A stretch of 64,000 nucleotides of DNA from Bacteroidales bacterium (GTDB lineage Bacteria; Bacteroidota; Bacteroidia; Bacteroidales; UBA932), in contig JAFUZO010000003.1 in NCBI GenBank assembly GCA_017476575.1, positions 1-64,000 on the forward strand. The letters are read 5' to 3'. A program made the position numbers and the translations under genes. Shown in pieces: positions 36,024-44,606 of this stretch. The notes under the pieces were generated by a model that saw only the letters and a program-made list of their open reading frames with translations, had not been told where the DNA came from and ran no database searches. Position 1 is the stretch's first letter, and each line of letters opens with the position of its first letter.

Positions 36024-36479
36024 TCACCAGTCGCCCCGGTCCAGTTCGCGACGGACGTCGCGTTCCTTGATGGTCTGGCGCTTGTCGTACTCCTTCTTGC
36101 CCCGGGCGAGGGCGATGAGGAGTTTGGCATAGCCGTTGTCGGCGATGTACAGGCGCACGGCCACAATGGTAAGGCCTTTCTTCTTGTCCTCGGCCTGGAG
36201 ATGGCGGAGTTCCCGGCGGTTCAGGAGCAGTTTCCGGTCCCGGGCCGGTTCATGCTGCCCCCACGTGCCCCAGTGGTAGGTGGACACATTCATGCCCTTG
36301 ACAAACAACTGGCCGCCGTCGAAGTAGCAATAGGCATCCTGGAGCGAGGCCTTCCCCGCCCGGATGGACTTGATCTCCGTCCCGACCAGCTGGATGCCGG
36401 CCGTGTAGGTCTCCAGGAACTCGTAGTCGAACGAGGCCCGTTTGTTGTTCACCTGTACTTTACTCTTCGCTTTCGGCAT
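36024..36479 (-). CDS. smpB: SsrA-binding protein
   Basis: A 151-residue protein that delivers tmRNA to stalled ribosomes. Motifs: NKRASFDYEFLETYTAGIQLVGTEIKSIR, GKASLQDAY, RDRKLLLNRREL, GLTIVAVRLY and the basic tail KEYDKRQTIKERD. The start MPKAKSKVQVNNK at 36479 is preferred to the upstream ATG at 36530, because a -7 box (36487-36494) would lie inside the longer frame. The transcript may then be nearly leaderless. Confidence 0.96.
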   Translation of the reverse strand: MPKAKSKVQVNNKRASFDYEFLETYTAGIQLVGTEIKSIRAGKASLQDAYCYFDGGQLFVKGMNVSTYHWGTWGQHEPARDRKLLLNRRELRHLQAEDKKKGLTIVAVRLYIADNGYAKLLIALARGKKEYDKRQTIKERDVRRELDRGDW

Positions 36480-36486
36480 GACGTTG

Positions 36487-36494
36487 CAAAGGTA
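36487..36494 (-). promoter_or_regulatory. -7 box of smpB
   Basis: TACCTTTG on the minus strand ends 7 nt before the smpB ATG, so transcription would begin at or next to the start codon. Confidence 0.55.
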
Positions 36495-36523
36495 CGACTT
36501 TTTCTGTAATTTTGTCATGATGA

Positions 36524-36599
36524 AAAACAACCTGCTTCAACGCTCCTGTCGGTTCGCGACCCTATTCCGGGCAAATGCCGCTTTGAAGCAGGTTGTTTT
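36524..36599. repeat. Hairpin repeat family A, copy 2
   Basis: Perfect 17-bp arms (36524-36540 and 36583-36599) enclose the same cap as copies 1 and 3. Here the element lies between the divergent genes smpB and miaA and ends 18 nt before the miaA ATG, so it is not downstream of a gene end. Confidence 0.85.
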
Positions 36600-36617
36600 C
36601 ACCTTACATTCGTGCCT

Positions 36618-37598
36618 ATGTTGAACAAGACCGAACTCCTGCCGGACCGCCCCGGCGTGCCGCCGATGGCCCCGATGCCCGAGGCCGAAGTCCTTGATAT
36701 CTCCGCCCTCGCCGAAACCTTCTGCCGCGGCGACATCGACCTTATCTGTGTCCTGGGCCCCACCGCCTCGGGAAAGACCCGGTACGCGGTCGGGCTGGCC
36801 CGCACGCTCACCCGCTTATGCGGCCGCCCGGCGGAAATCCTCTCCGCCGACTCGCGCCAGGTGTACTGCGGCATGGACATCGGTACCGGAAAAGACCTCG
36901 GCGAATATGGTGAAGTCCCCTGCCACCTGATCGACATCGTCCCGGCCGGGACGCGGTACAACATCGGCGCGTACCAGCACGACTTCGAGAAGGCCTATGC
37001 CGCTGTCCGGGAGCGGGGCGGCATCTCGATCCTCTGCGGCGGCTCGGGCCTGTACATCGAGGCCGCCACTTGCGGCTACCGCCTGCCCCAGTTCGACCCG
37101 GACCCGCAGTTGCGCCGGACGCTGGAGGCGCTGGACCATGCCACGTTGCAAGCGCGTCTGCTGGCCTTGAAGCCCGAGACTCCCGCCTCCACGCTGGAGT
37201 CCAGGCGCCGGATGGCCCGGGCCCTCGAAGTCGCCCTCCAGGAACAGGAACACGGGGTGCAGTACCACGAGACCCTGCCCCGGAAGACTTGGTACATCGG
37301 CATGCTCGTCCCGCGCGAGGAACGCATCGAGCGCATCGACCGCCGCCTGGAAGAACGCCTCCGGGAGGGACTGGTCGACGAGGTCCACGGTCTGCTGGAG
37401 AGCGGCATCCCGGCGGACTGCCTGGTGGACTACGGCCTCGAATACAAGTTCGTCACGCAGTACCTCCTCGGACAATGCACCTACGACGAGATGGTCGTCC
37501 TCCTCGGCAACGCCATCCACCAGTTCGCCAAACGCCAGATGACCTGGTTCCGCGGCATGGAGCGCGACGGCATCCGCATCCATTGGGTCCGGCCATAG
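36618..37598 (+). CDS. miaA: tRNA dimethylallyltransferase
   Basis: Adds a dimethylallyl group to A37 of tRNAs reading UNN codons. The P-loop GPTASGKT is at residues 47-54 from the ATG at 36618; SADSRQVYCGMDIGTGK, GGSGLYIEA and DYGLEYK follow. The ATG at 36618 is chosen; a GTG at 36612 is also in frame. About 40 residues precede the P-loop, whereas most MiaA proteins start a few residues before it. Either an N-terminal extension exists or translation starts later. Confidence 0.93.
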   Translation: MLNKTELLPDRPGVPPMAPMPEAEVLDISALAETFCRGDIDLICVLGPTASGKTRYAVGLARTLTRLCGRPAEILSADSRQVYCGMDIGTGKDLGEYGEVPCHLIDIVPAGTRYNIGAYQHDFEKAYAAVRERGGISILCGGSGLYIEAATCGYRLPQFDPDPQLRRTLEALDHATLQARLLALKPETPASTLESRRRMARALEVALQEQEHGVQYHETLPRKTWYIGMLVPREERIERIDRRLEERLREGLVDEVHGLLESGIPADCLVDYGLEYKFVTQYLLGQCTYDEMVVLLGNAIHQFAKRQMTWFRGMERDGIRIHWVRP

Positions 37599-37628
37599 GT
37601 ATCGAGGGACCCCGGAAACGGAATACAC

Positions 37629-38048
37629 TTACACCAGCTGCAAGAGGGTGAAGAGGACGGCGGCGGCGATGAAGGCGATACCGGCCCATAGGGCAGCACG
37701 GCCGGAGCGGTGGAGGGCTTCAGCCACTTCGGGAAAGGTCTGGTAACGCCGGGCCGGGTCGGGATCGCAGCAGCGGTCCACCACATCGCGCCGCCTGCAG
37801 GGCAGGGACCAGAGAAGGACACCGAGGGCGACCATGTCGTCGTGCAAGGCCCCAGATAGAGGCTCGGCATCCTCCCGCAGCGCCACATGGCCGTCGTCAT
37901 CGACCCATACGTTCCCGGCAGACAAGGCTCCGTAACCGGTCCCCGCCTGCCGCCGGGCCTCCAGCAAGACACATAGTCTTTCTACAATCCGCTCGGAAGA
38001 CTTGACGTCCAACGCCTTGCGGGCAACCAGTCCAGACAGCGGGGTCAT
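37629..38048 (-). CDS. C-lobe-only pseudokinase with C-terminal membrane anchor
   Basis: A 139-residue protein aligning with the C-lobe of Ser/Thr kinases. A helix like kinase alpha-E leads to YGALSAGNVWVDDDG, which matches the HRDLKPEN loop with His to Tyr and the catalytic Asp to Ala, keeping only the Asn. Next come DDMVALGVLLWSL (helix F, D.YALG) and DPDPARRYQTFPEVAEAL (the DP..RY motif). A transmembrane helix ends the chain. The N-lobe, Lys-Glu pair and DFG are absent, so it should be inactive. It overlaps trmB by 4 nt (ATGA) and is translationally coupled to it. Confidence 0.6.
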   Translation of the reverse strand: MTPLSGLVARKALDVKSSERIVERLCVLLEARRQAGTGYGALSAGNVWVDDDGHVALREDAEPLSGALHDDMVALGVLLWSLPCRRRDVVDRCCDPDPARRYQTFPEVAEALHRSGRAALWAGIAFIAAAVLFTLLQLV

Positions 38049-38917
38049 ACCTTTTTCGCCGGATGATGGGAAAACGTCCGTCGCGGTCCTTCGGCTGCCC
38101 GCCAGAAATCCGTATCGAAATCTGACGGAGCCCTGTAAGGCCCTTCGTGGTCGATCCGGAAGGCGAGATACGTGATCGGCAGTCCCATCTCCAGGAACAT
38201 CTTCTCATAGAAAGTCTGCACTTCGAACACGGCAGGGAGGTCCGGAAGAGGGTTCCCGGCTCCGTCCGGAATGACAGAGGCGTCCTTCTGCGGACCGACA
38301 GAGATCCCGCCGACCTTCATCCCTTCCTGGTAGATATCGGTACCGGAAGCAATGATTTCCAGATCATTGATCCGGAGGACAGAACAGGTGTACTCGTGGA
38401 GGAAACGGGAATCGGTCTTGAGGTGCACGATGCCGCCGGGAGCGAGGAACCTGCGGTAACGTTCCAGGAACAAGGGCGAGGTGAGGCGGCTGTTCTCGCT
38501 CTTGAGCTGCGGGTCGGAGAAAGTCAGCCAGATCTCCGACACTTCCGAAGGCCCGAAGAAGGCCTCGATGAATTCGATGCGGGTGCGCAGGAAAGCGACA
38601 TTGGGGAGTGCACTTCCGGTCGCTTCCTTGGCCCCTTTCCAGAGGCGGGCTCCCTTGATGTCCACACCGATGAAATTGTACTCGGGGTGCCGCCGGGCCA
38701 GGGCGATGGTATAGTCTCCCTTTCCACAGCCCAGTTCCAACACGATCGGCCGGGGCACTGCAAACATCGTCCGGTTCCAGTTCCCTTTGACCGGATGGTC
38801 ATGCAGATGCAGGGCTTTGGATCCCTCCTGCTTATCCAGCACAGCCGAGGCATCCGGCTGCAACAGGCAGGCAAACGTCTCGTTTTCCGCAAATTTCCGT
38901 AATTTTCCGTGTCCCAT
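38045..38917 (-). CDS. trmB: tRNA (guanine-N7-)-methyltransferase
   Basis: A 290-residue TrmB. The SAM-binding motif is VLELGCGKGDYTIALARRHPE and the family signature is FSDPQLK; GVDIKGARLWKGAK and HLKTDSRFLHEYT are also typical. The start MGHGKLRKFAEN at 38917 is the conserved Bacteroidetes N-terminus; the open frame upstream overlaps gldH. It lies 4 nt after gldH and overlaps the pseudokinase gene. The C-terminus is longer than in E. coli TrmB, as usual in this phylum. Confidence 0.94.
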   Translation of the reverse strand: MGHGKLRKFAENETFACLLQPDASAVLDKQEGSKALHLHDHPVKGNWNRTMFAVPRPIVLELGCGKGDYTIALARRHPEYNFIGVDIKGARLWKGAKEATGSALPNVAFLRTRIEFIEAFFGPSEVSEIWLTFSDPQLKSENSRLTSPLFLERYRRFLAPGGIVHLKTDSRFLHEYTCSVLRINDLEIIASGTDIYQEGMKVGGISVGPQKDASVIPDGAGNPLPDLPAVFEVQTFYEKMFLEMGLPITYLAFRIDHEGPYRAPSDFDTDFWRAAEGPRRTFSHHPAKKV

Positions 38918-38921
38918 ATCT

Positions 38922-39353
38922 TTATCGGTGTTTCGTGACGACCAGGCCGAGACCGCGGAGACCGGGGAGGGCGGCTGTATCAGGGATGGCGGCCGTAAGG
39001 GCCCATGCTCCCGCTTCGTAGGGTCGGACATCGGCACGGTAGGGAACCAGCACCTGGCGGGAGAAGAATGAAGAGCGGCCTTGGAGGGGCATGTACACGG
39101 TCTCCCGGTACAAGCTGTCCGAGGGGGCCTTCCAAGTCATTTCAAGGGGCAGTTCACCCAAGTCCCGGATGGATTCCGGATCCGCATCGACCCGGGTATA
39201 CAGGTCGAAGTCATAGGCCGCTGTGGTATCGCCCAGGTCCACGAGGAAGGTATACGGCCCGTCACCGGGCACGAAACGCTCCACCGACATCGGCTCCCGG
39301 CAGGCGGACGCCAACGTCGATAACAAGGCGGCTATGCACACGTATCGTTTCAT
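38922..39353 (-). CDS. gldH: GldH-like lipoprotein
   Basis: A 143-residue lipoprotein (lipobox LASAC). Length, the beta-rich body (YTFLVDLGDTTAAYDFDLYTRV) and above all its place just after ricT point to GldH, which occurs in gliding and non-gliding Bacteroidetes alike. Function is linked to the gliding/type IX secretion envelope machinery in gliders and is unclear elsewhere. The residue-level match is weak, so the name leans on context. Confidence 0.65.
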   Translation of the reverse strand: MKRYVCIAALLSTLASACREPMSVERFVPGDGPYTFLVDLGDTTAAYDFDLYTRVDADPESIRDLGELPLEMTWKAPSDSLYRETVYMPLQGRSSFFSRQVLVPYRADVRPYEAGAWALTAAIPDTAALPGLRGLGLVVTKHR

Positions 39354-39559
39354 CCTCTTCGTTTTTCGTAGCCCCCTCCCACCAATGGAAAGGATTGGGA
39401 ATAAAGCGATTTATCAATTACTAACTCTCAAATGTTTACAAAACCACAAAATCCAAACCCTTCCATTTCTCTGCAGGCCAGGACCCTGCCTTATCTGCAA
39501 GTTGCTCGTTTTTAATTGATTACAAAAAGTATCCAACCCCAACCTTCGCAAGGAAGAGA

Positions 39560-40972
39560 TTATGCTTCGGCCGCATCGGGCCGGGCAGGACGGGGGATAC
39601 CGGACTTACGGGGGCCCTCAGAACGGGAAACGTTGCCACCGTCGGAACGGGCACCACCCCGGGAGCCATCGGCGCTGTTGGGAGGGGAGGCGTTGGCGTT
39701 CCGGTTACCGTTGGCGCGGCCGCCATTGGACCTGTTGCTCCGGTTCCGGTTGCCGTCAGGACTGTCAATACGGGGGCCATCGTCGGAACCGTTGCCCCGT
39801 TTGCCGCCAGAACGGTTGACAGCGGCAGCACGGCCGTTGCCAGCCCAGGCAGAACCTCCCTTGCGGCGCTTTTTCTTGCGCTCAGGGTCGAAGCGGGTGA
39901 TGCTGTCGTCACCCACGGCTGTGACAAACTCCGGTGCCACCTCTTCCTCGACCCGCAGGGTCTGAGGTCTCTCGCCGTTCCGGTTCATCATGATGATTTC
40001 CCGCACCTCAGAGGCCGGGAGCGGATAGATGTGGGCCAGGGATCCTTTCTCATAAGAAAAATACATCGTCTCCCGCAGGATGTCGGTCTTGACCAGGTAG
40101 GCAAGGCCGTCTTCGAACTCCAGCGGCTCGACGACCTTGGGAATCCGAGCATGGGCATCCATATAGGCAGCCACCTCGTAGTTGAGGCAGCATTTGAGCT
40201 TGCCGCACTGGCCGGCCAGTTTCTGGGGATTCAGCGACAGGTCCTGGGCCCGGGCGGCCGACGTGGTAATCGACTTGAACTCCGTGATATAGTTGGCACA
40301 GCACAGCTCGCGGCCACAGATGCCGAGACCACCGATGAGACCGGCTTCCTGCCGTGCCCCGATCTGCTTCATCTCCACCCGGATATGGAACTCTTCGGCA
40401 AAGTCCTTGATCAGCTGCCTGAAATCCACACGCCCGTCGGCAATGTAGTAGAAGATGGCCTTGGTGCCGTCTCCCTGGAACTCCACGTCGCCGATCTTCA
40501 TCTCCAAGCCCAGGTCCGCCGCCAGCACGCGGGCGCGGATCATCGTCTCCTGCTCCCGCGCGATGGCATCCTGCCAACGCTGGATGTCGAACGGCTTGGC
40601 CTTGCGGTAGATCTTCTTGAAAGGGTTCTTCTCCGGATCCAGGCCCTTGCACTTGATCTGGCGGGCCACGACCGGTCCCTCCAGGGTCACGATGCCGAGA
40701 TCATGCCCCGTCGCCGCCTCCACCACCACCAGGTCTCCGGTCTTGATGCTCTGGCCGGAAGCATTGACATACACCCCTTTGCGGGTATTCTTGAACCGCA
40801 CCTCGAACAGGTGGTTGTACTGTTCCTGACTGATGCCCTTGAGGTAGTTGTATACTTCCAGCTTGCAGCAGCCCTGACGGTAGCGGATCTCCTGCTCACC
40901 CGTGGATTCGTTGCCGCTGATGATGCAGCCGCGGAAACAGTCGTACCGGATATTCTCGTTCGTATCCATCAT
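39560..40972 (-). CDS. ricT: RicT/PSP1-domain protein with low-complexity tail
   Basis: A 470-residue protein. Residues about 1-350 are the PSP1 module with the Cys pairs of the RicT group (CGRELCCANY and CGKLKCCLNYE), which bind an iron-sulfur cluster in B. subtilis RicT, where the Y-complex affects RNase Y. The last 110 or so residues are a disordered tail rich in Gly, Asn, Arg and Ser (GNRNRSNRSNGGRANGNRN), such as RNA-binding proteins often carry. The gene overlaps holB by 4 nt. The next 200 nt downstream, before gldH, hold no feature I can name. Confidence 0.9.
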   Translation of the reverse strand: MMDTNENIRYDCFRGCIISGNESTGEQEIRYRQGCCKLEVYNYLKGISQEQYNHLFEVRFKNTRKGVYVNASGQSIKTGDLVVVEAATGHDLGIVTLEGPVVARQIKCKGLDPEKNPFKKIYRKAKPFDIQRWQDAIAREQETMIRARVLAADLGLEMKIGDVEFQGDGTKAIFYYIADGRVDFRQLIKDFAEEFHIRVEMKQIGARQEAGLIGGLGICGRELCCANYITEFKSITTSAARAQDLSLNPQKLAGQCGKLKCCLNYEVAAYMDAHARIPKVVEPLEFEDGLAYLVKTDILRETMYFSYEKGSLAHIYPLPASEVREIIMMNRNGERPQTLRVEEEVAPEFVTAVGDDSITRFDPERKKKRRKGGSAWAGNGRAAAVNRSGGKRGNGSDDGPRIDSPDGNRNRSNRSNGGRANGNRNANASPPNSADGSRGGARSDGGNVSRSEGPRKSGIPRPARPDAAEA

Positions 40973-41961
40973 ATTACAATCATATAGAGTCGGTTGACAA
41001 GGTCCGTGAACAGGATCTTCTGGCTCACGTTGCGCTCCAGCAGCATCAGGGCCCTGTCGAAATAAGTCATCGCCCGGCGGGGGAAATCCTTGCGGCAGTA
41101 CGACGCCATCTCCTGGAAGAAGGCGGCATCCTCCTGCGGAATGCCGGCGAGATCGGGAAGTTCCTGCTGCAGGAGGAAAAGACCGCGCAACACCTCACCG
41201 GACAGGCGGCAGAAGGTCTTCTGCTTCTCGCGGGAATCGAGGGCGGCCAGGGCCTCCCCCGTTTCCAAGGCTGTCAGCAAATCCCTGGCCAGCAGGGCCT
41301 TCATAAGGTCGTGGAACAGGTCCATCATCACGGCATTCTCCCCGCTCTGCTTCGGATGGACCGTCCGGGCCGCCTCCCGGGAGAGGGGACGCACACGCAG
41401 GGGCACGCAACGCGATGCAATCGTCGTCAGCACCTTTTCAGGAGCATGGGTGATGAAGAGGAAAAGTGTCTTCTGCGGCGGCTCCTCGACCATCTTGAGC
41501 AGGGCGTTGGCGGCCGCCTGGTTCATCTTCTCGGGCAGATACAGCACGACCGACCGGTAGCCGCCCTCTACGGCCGACAGCGACAGCTTTTCCAGGATGG
41601 AACGGGCCTCCGCCACGGAAATCGCACTCTGCTTGCCTTCGATGCCGATAGCGACATACAACTCGTTCTCGAAGAAACAAGGGTTTTCCGCCACCAGCGT
41701 ACGCCATTTCTGGATGAAGTTGGCAGAGACCGGTTTGTCGGGGCCGGCGACCGGGTATATGAAATGGATGTCCGGGTGGATCAGTTTCTCCACCCGGGGA
41801 TTATGGCCGTATATCTCGTCCAGGAAATCCAGGATGAGCGGCAGGGCCCCGCCGCCGTCATTCTCGTGGAACAGCATGGCATGCGGAATCCGGCCGCTCT
41901 CCACCATCTGGTGAAGGGCTTCCCGGAGGGGGACGTTGCCGTATGTCCTTACTTCATCCAT
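40969..41961 (-). CDS. holB: DNA polymerase III subunit delta' (HolB-like)
   Basis: A 330-residue clamp-loader subunit. Typical segments: RIPHAMLFHENDGGGALPLILDF in place of an active P-loop, ISVAEARSILEKLSL, VLYLPEKMNQAAANALLKMVEEPP, and FLFITHAPEKVLTTIASRCVPLRV. The start MDEVRTYGNVPL at 41961 shares its A with the stop of the polyprenyl synthase gene; a longer frame reaching 42594 only shadows that gene. Lack of an active Walker A agrees with a delta' role. Confidence 0.92.
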   Translation of the reverse strand: MDEVRTYGNVPLREALHQMVESGRIPHAMLFHENDGGGALPLILDFLDEIYGHNPRVEKLIHPDIHFIYPVAGPDKPVSANFIQKWRTLVAENPCFFENELYVAIGIEGKQSAISVAEARSILEKLSLSAVEGGYRSVVLYLPEKMNQAAANALLKMVEEPPQKTLFLFITHAPEKVLTTIASRCVPLRVRPLSREAARTVHPKQSGENAVMMDLFHDLMKALLARDLLTALETGEALAALDSREKQKTFCRLSGEVLRGLFLLQQELPDLAGIPQEDAAFFQEMASYCRKDFPRRAMTYFDRALMLLERNVSQKILFTDLVNRLYMIVI

Positions 41962-42935
41962 CAGCAAGTCCTTTCGCCGACATAGCGGGCTAACTGTGCA
42001 AGATACGATTTTTCTGCGGAATCCGGAAGGGGCGACAGGGAAACAACCGCTTTTTCGACATAACCGTCCAGCCGGGTCCCGGCAAGGGCCACTCCGTCGT
42101 GAGCCCGTACAAAATCCCGTACAGTATCCGCCAGCGCCGGTTCTTCCCCGATCCGACGGACGGCATCCCGTACCGTCCGTGCTTCGGAAGGCGCTGCTTC
42201 CAGGGCACACAGGAGCGGCATCGTGATCTTCTGCTCCAACAAGTCGATACCCACCGGCTTGCCGACCTCCGAACCGGACACATAATCGAAGATATCGTCC
42301 TTGATCTGGAATGCGAGGCCGAGGTGGCGGGCATAGGAGGCCACTGACTCTACGGCCGGACCGTCCGCGCCGACGGAAAGGGCAGCCGCCCGCGCCGAGG
42401 ATTCGAAAAGGGACGCCGTCTTGGAGTAGATGATCCGGATATAATCCGCCTCCGTCGTATCGCATCGGGAGGCCTTCTCCAACTGGAGCATCTCGCCTTC
42501 CGCCAGGTCGGAGAGCGTCTTGGCGAAGACATGGATGACCTCGCTGCTGCCCCGGGACGCATCCAGGATGCACTGCATCGCCTTCACGAGCCAATAGTCG
42601 CCGATCAACACCGACGCGGGACCGCTGAGGATCGAAGAGACCGTCGGCTGCCCCCGGCGTTCCTGCGCCCCGTCCACGACATCGTCATGCAGGAGGGTGG
42701 CATTGTGCAGGAGTTCCGCCGCTGCCGCAAACCGGATGGTATCCTCCCCCACTTCGCCGCAGGCGCCGGCGACGAGGAGCGACATCACCGGACGGATCAT
42801 CTTGCCGGCATGATCCAGGATCGAGCGGTTCGTCGCCTCCAACAGGCCGATATCACTCGCAAGTGCAGACGCCATCAATGCCTGCACCCGCTCTATCGAA
42901 GGAATCAAAAAGGCTTTCAGTTCACCCAGGTCCAT
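41961..42935 (-). CDS. Polyprenyl diphosphate synthase
   Basis: A 324-residue trans-prenyl transferase. First aspartate-rich motif LLHDDVVDGA (Asp84, Asp85, Asp88), GKMIRP at 44-49, and second motif FQIKDDIFDYV. It probably makes the long isoprenoid chain of menaquinone, as the short chain-length region (AELLHNAT before DDVVD) suits long-chain enzymes. Part of the trxA-to-ricT operon, with overlapping stop and start signals. Confidence 0.92.
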   Translation of the reverse strand: MDLGELKAFLIPSIERVQALMASALASDIGLLEATNRSILDHAGKMIRPVMSLLVAGACGEVGEDTIRFAAAAELLHNATLLHDDVVDGAQERRGQPTVSSILSGPASVLIGDYWLVKAMQCILDASRGSSEVIHVFAKTLSDLAEGEMLQLEKASRCDTTEADYIRIIYSKTASLFESSARAAALSVGADGPAVESVASYARHLGLAFQIKDDIFDYVSGSEVGKPVGIDLLEQKITMPLLCALEAAPSEARTVRDAVRRIGEEPALADTVRDFVRAHDGVALAGTRLDGYVEKAVVSLSPLPDSAEKSYLAQLARYVGERTC

Positions 42936-42938
42936 CTC

Positions 42939-43475
42939 TTATCCACAGAAATCGGTCATCATCTCTTCCACGGTCTCCGGGAACCGGATGAGTCTGCGGG
43001 AGTCCGCATCCAGCATATCTGCGGCCACATAATGGTCCAGCAGCCGCTTGAAAGGCTCGTAGAAGCCGTCAAGGTTGAGGGCGTAGAGTCTGCCGTCGTA
43101 ACGACCCAGTTTCGCCAGCACATGCGTCTCGATCAGTTCATCCAGCGTACCGATACCGCCCGGCAGGGCGATGGCGGCACGGGTCCCCGCCCGCATGGCC
43201 TCCTTCCGCTGCGACATGGTGTCGGTCCAGACCAGTTCGGTCAGATGCGGGTATTCCAACCCCTTCATGAAACGCGGAATGACACCGATATGCCGTCCGC
43301 CGCAGCGGTACGCCTCCTCGGCGACATCCCCCATCGTCCCCCTGAAGGATCCCCCGGAGACGATGGTCCAGTTCAAAGCATGCAGCGCGCGAACTGCTTC
43401 ACGCGCTGCCATACCGTATTTCGGATCCAAGCCGTAACTGGCTGAGCAGAAAATGACCGCCTTCCTCTCTCCCAT
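42939..43475 (-). CDS. LOG-family (TIGR00730-type) nucleotide phosphoribohydrolase
   Basis: A 178-residue Rossmann protein with the family signature PGGIGTLDE (105-113) and the MSQRK motif (88-91) matching M.ERK. The usual YGGG.GLMG reads VSGGSFRGTMG here. Members cleave nucleoside 5'-monophosphates such as N6-modified AMP. The gene overlaps the upstream stop by 1 nt. Confidence 0.9.
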   Translation of the reverse strand: MGERKAVIFCSASYGLDPKYGMAAREAVRALHALNWTIVSGGSFRGTMGDVAEEAYRCGGRHIGVIPRFMKGLEYPHLTELVWTDTMSQRKEAMRAGTRAAIALPGGIGTLDELIETHVLAKLGRYDGRLYALNLDGFYEPFKRLLDHYVAADMLDADSRRLIRFPETVEEMMTDFCG

Positions 43476-44173
43476 CAGAAGAAAATCGCTAAAGAGACCT
43501 TGACGCCCTGGTAGTTGTTGATGTCCTTGTAGGAATTCTTGACAGCCGTCAGGGCCGCCTCCTTGTCGAATTCTCCCTCGTCATAAAGGTTGCCGAGGTT
43601 CATGAAATACTGGGCCGATATCTGGAGGTGGCTGGTGATATCCACACCCAGGCCGATGCCGAAGCCGTATTCGAGCTTGTTCTTGGCATCCTGGACCAGG
43701 TCGTTCAGCTTGTCGTTGTTGAGGGAGACCCCTTCGGAACCCACGCTCACGGCTCCCTTGAAATTCTCGTCGCCGCTGACGGCATAGCCGACGAACGGTT
43801 CGGCGAAGACGAAGGGACGGAAAGCCACCAGGTCCGGTCCCCACTGAATGCCGAGGGAAAGCTCGGCAAAGCCCGTCTTGGTCTCCAGGGTCTTGGAAGC
43901 ATCTACGGCAGAAGTGCCGCTGTCGAAGGTCTCTTTCAGATTGGCGCCTTTCATCTGGTAAGAAAGGGCCGGCTGGAGGGCAAACCCACCGCCGAAATCG
44001 ACCTTATACGTGACACCGACATGGTAGAGGCTGACATTCTTGGCGTTTTCGACGAAATCCTTCGTATCGATGTCGGTACTGGAGGAGGTGAAGCCTCCGA
44101 TGACACCGAACTGCGCATGGGCCGCCGTCACGGACGCAAGCACCAGCGCCACAAGAGTGATAATCTTTTTCAT
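43475..44173 (-). CDS. Outer-membrane beta-barrel protein (PorT-like class)
   Basis: A 232-residue protein with a signal peptide (ending TAAHAQ) and alternating amphipathic strands (FALQPALSYQMKG, GFAELSLGIQWG, YGFGIGLGVDITSHLQISAQYF) ending with a C-terminal Phe. This is the small barrel class (about eight strands) common in Bacteroidetes; the specific role is unknown. It follows trxA by 5 nt. Confidence 0.8.
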   Translation of the reverse strand: MKKIITLVALVLASVTAAHAQFGVIGGFTSSSTDIDTKDFVENAKNVSLYHVGVTYKVDFGGGFALQPALSYQMKGANLKETFDSGTSAVDASKTLETKTGFAELSLGIQWGPDLVAFRPFVFAEPFVGYAVSGDENFKGAVSVGSEGVSLNNDKLNDLVQDAKNKLEYGFGIGLGVDITSHLQISAQYFMNLGNLYDEGEFDKEAALTAVKNSYKDINNYQGVKVSLAIFF

Positions 44174-44178
44174 GATGG

Positions 44179-44493
44179 TTATAAATTAGCGTTGATCCTG
44201 TCCACAAGGACATTCTTCGGCATAGCGCCGACGGTCTTGTCCACCTGCCTGCCGTCCTTGAAGAACAGCAAGGTCGGGATGTTCATGATACGGTACTGCG
44301 CGGCGATCTCGTCGGCATCGTCGACATTGACCTTGACGACGGTGACCTTATCGGCCATCTCGGCCTCGACTTCGTCCAGCAGCGGAGAAAGCATGCGGCA
44401 CGGGCCGCACCAGGTAGCCCAGAAATCCACAATCACCAGCTTCCCGTCCTGGAGAAGCTCCGCAAAATTAGTATTGGTAGCAACTTTTGCCAT
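44179..44493 (-). CDS. trxA: Thioredoxin
   Basis: A 104-residue thioredoxin with the WCGPC active site (28-32), cis-Pro in NIPTLLFFKDG and DFWATW. The start at 44493 (MAKVATNTNF) is chosen because the upstream frame would cross a -7 box (44519-44526, TATATTTG, minus). First gene of the operon running to ricT. Confidence 0.97.
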   Translation of the reverse strand: MAKVATNTNFAELLQDGKLVIVDFWATWCGPCRMLSPLLDEVEAEMADKVTVVKVNVDDADEIAAQYRIMNIPTLLFFKDGRQVDKTVGAMPKNVLVDRINANL

Positions 44494-44518
44494 AATCTTA
44501 GCAGGTTTAAGGTATTTG

Positions 44519-44526
44519 CAAATATA
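44519..44526 (-). promoter_or_regulatory. -7 box of the trxA operon
   Basis: TATATTTG on the minus strand, 25 nt before the trxA ATG. Confidence 0.6.
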
Positions 44527-44606
44527 AGCATAATTTTGCAATCCCGTACCAAGGGAACGTTACGAATACGCTGAAACGCCGTCCGACGGCAAAAACCACC
44601 TGCCCC

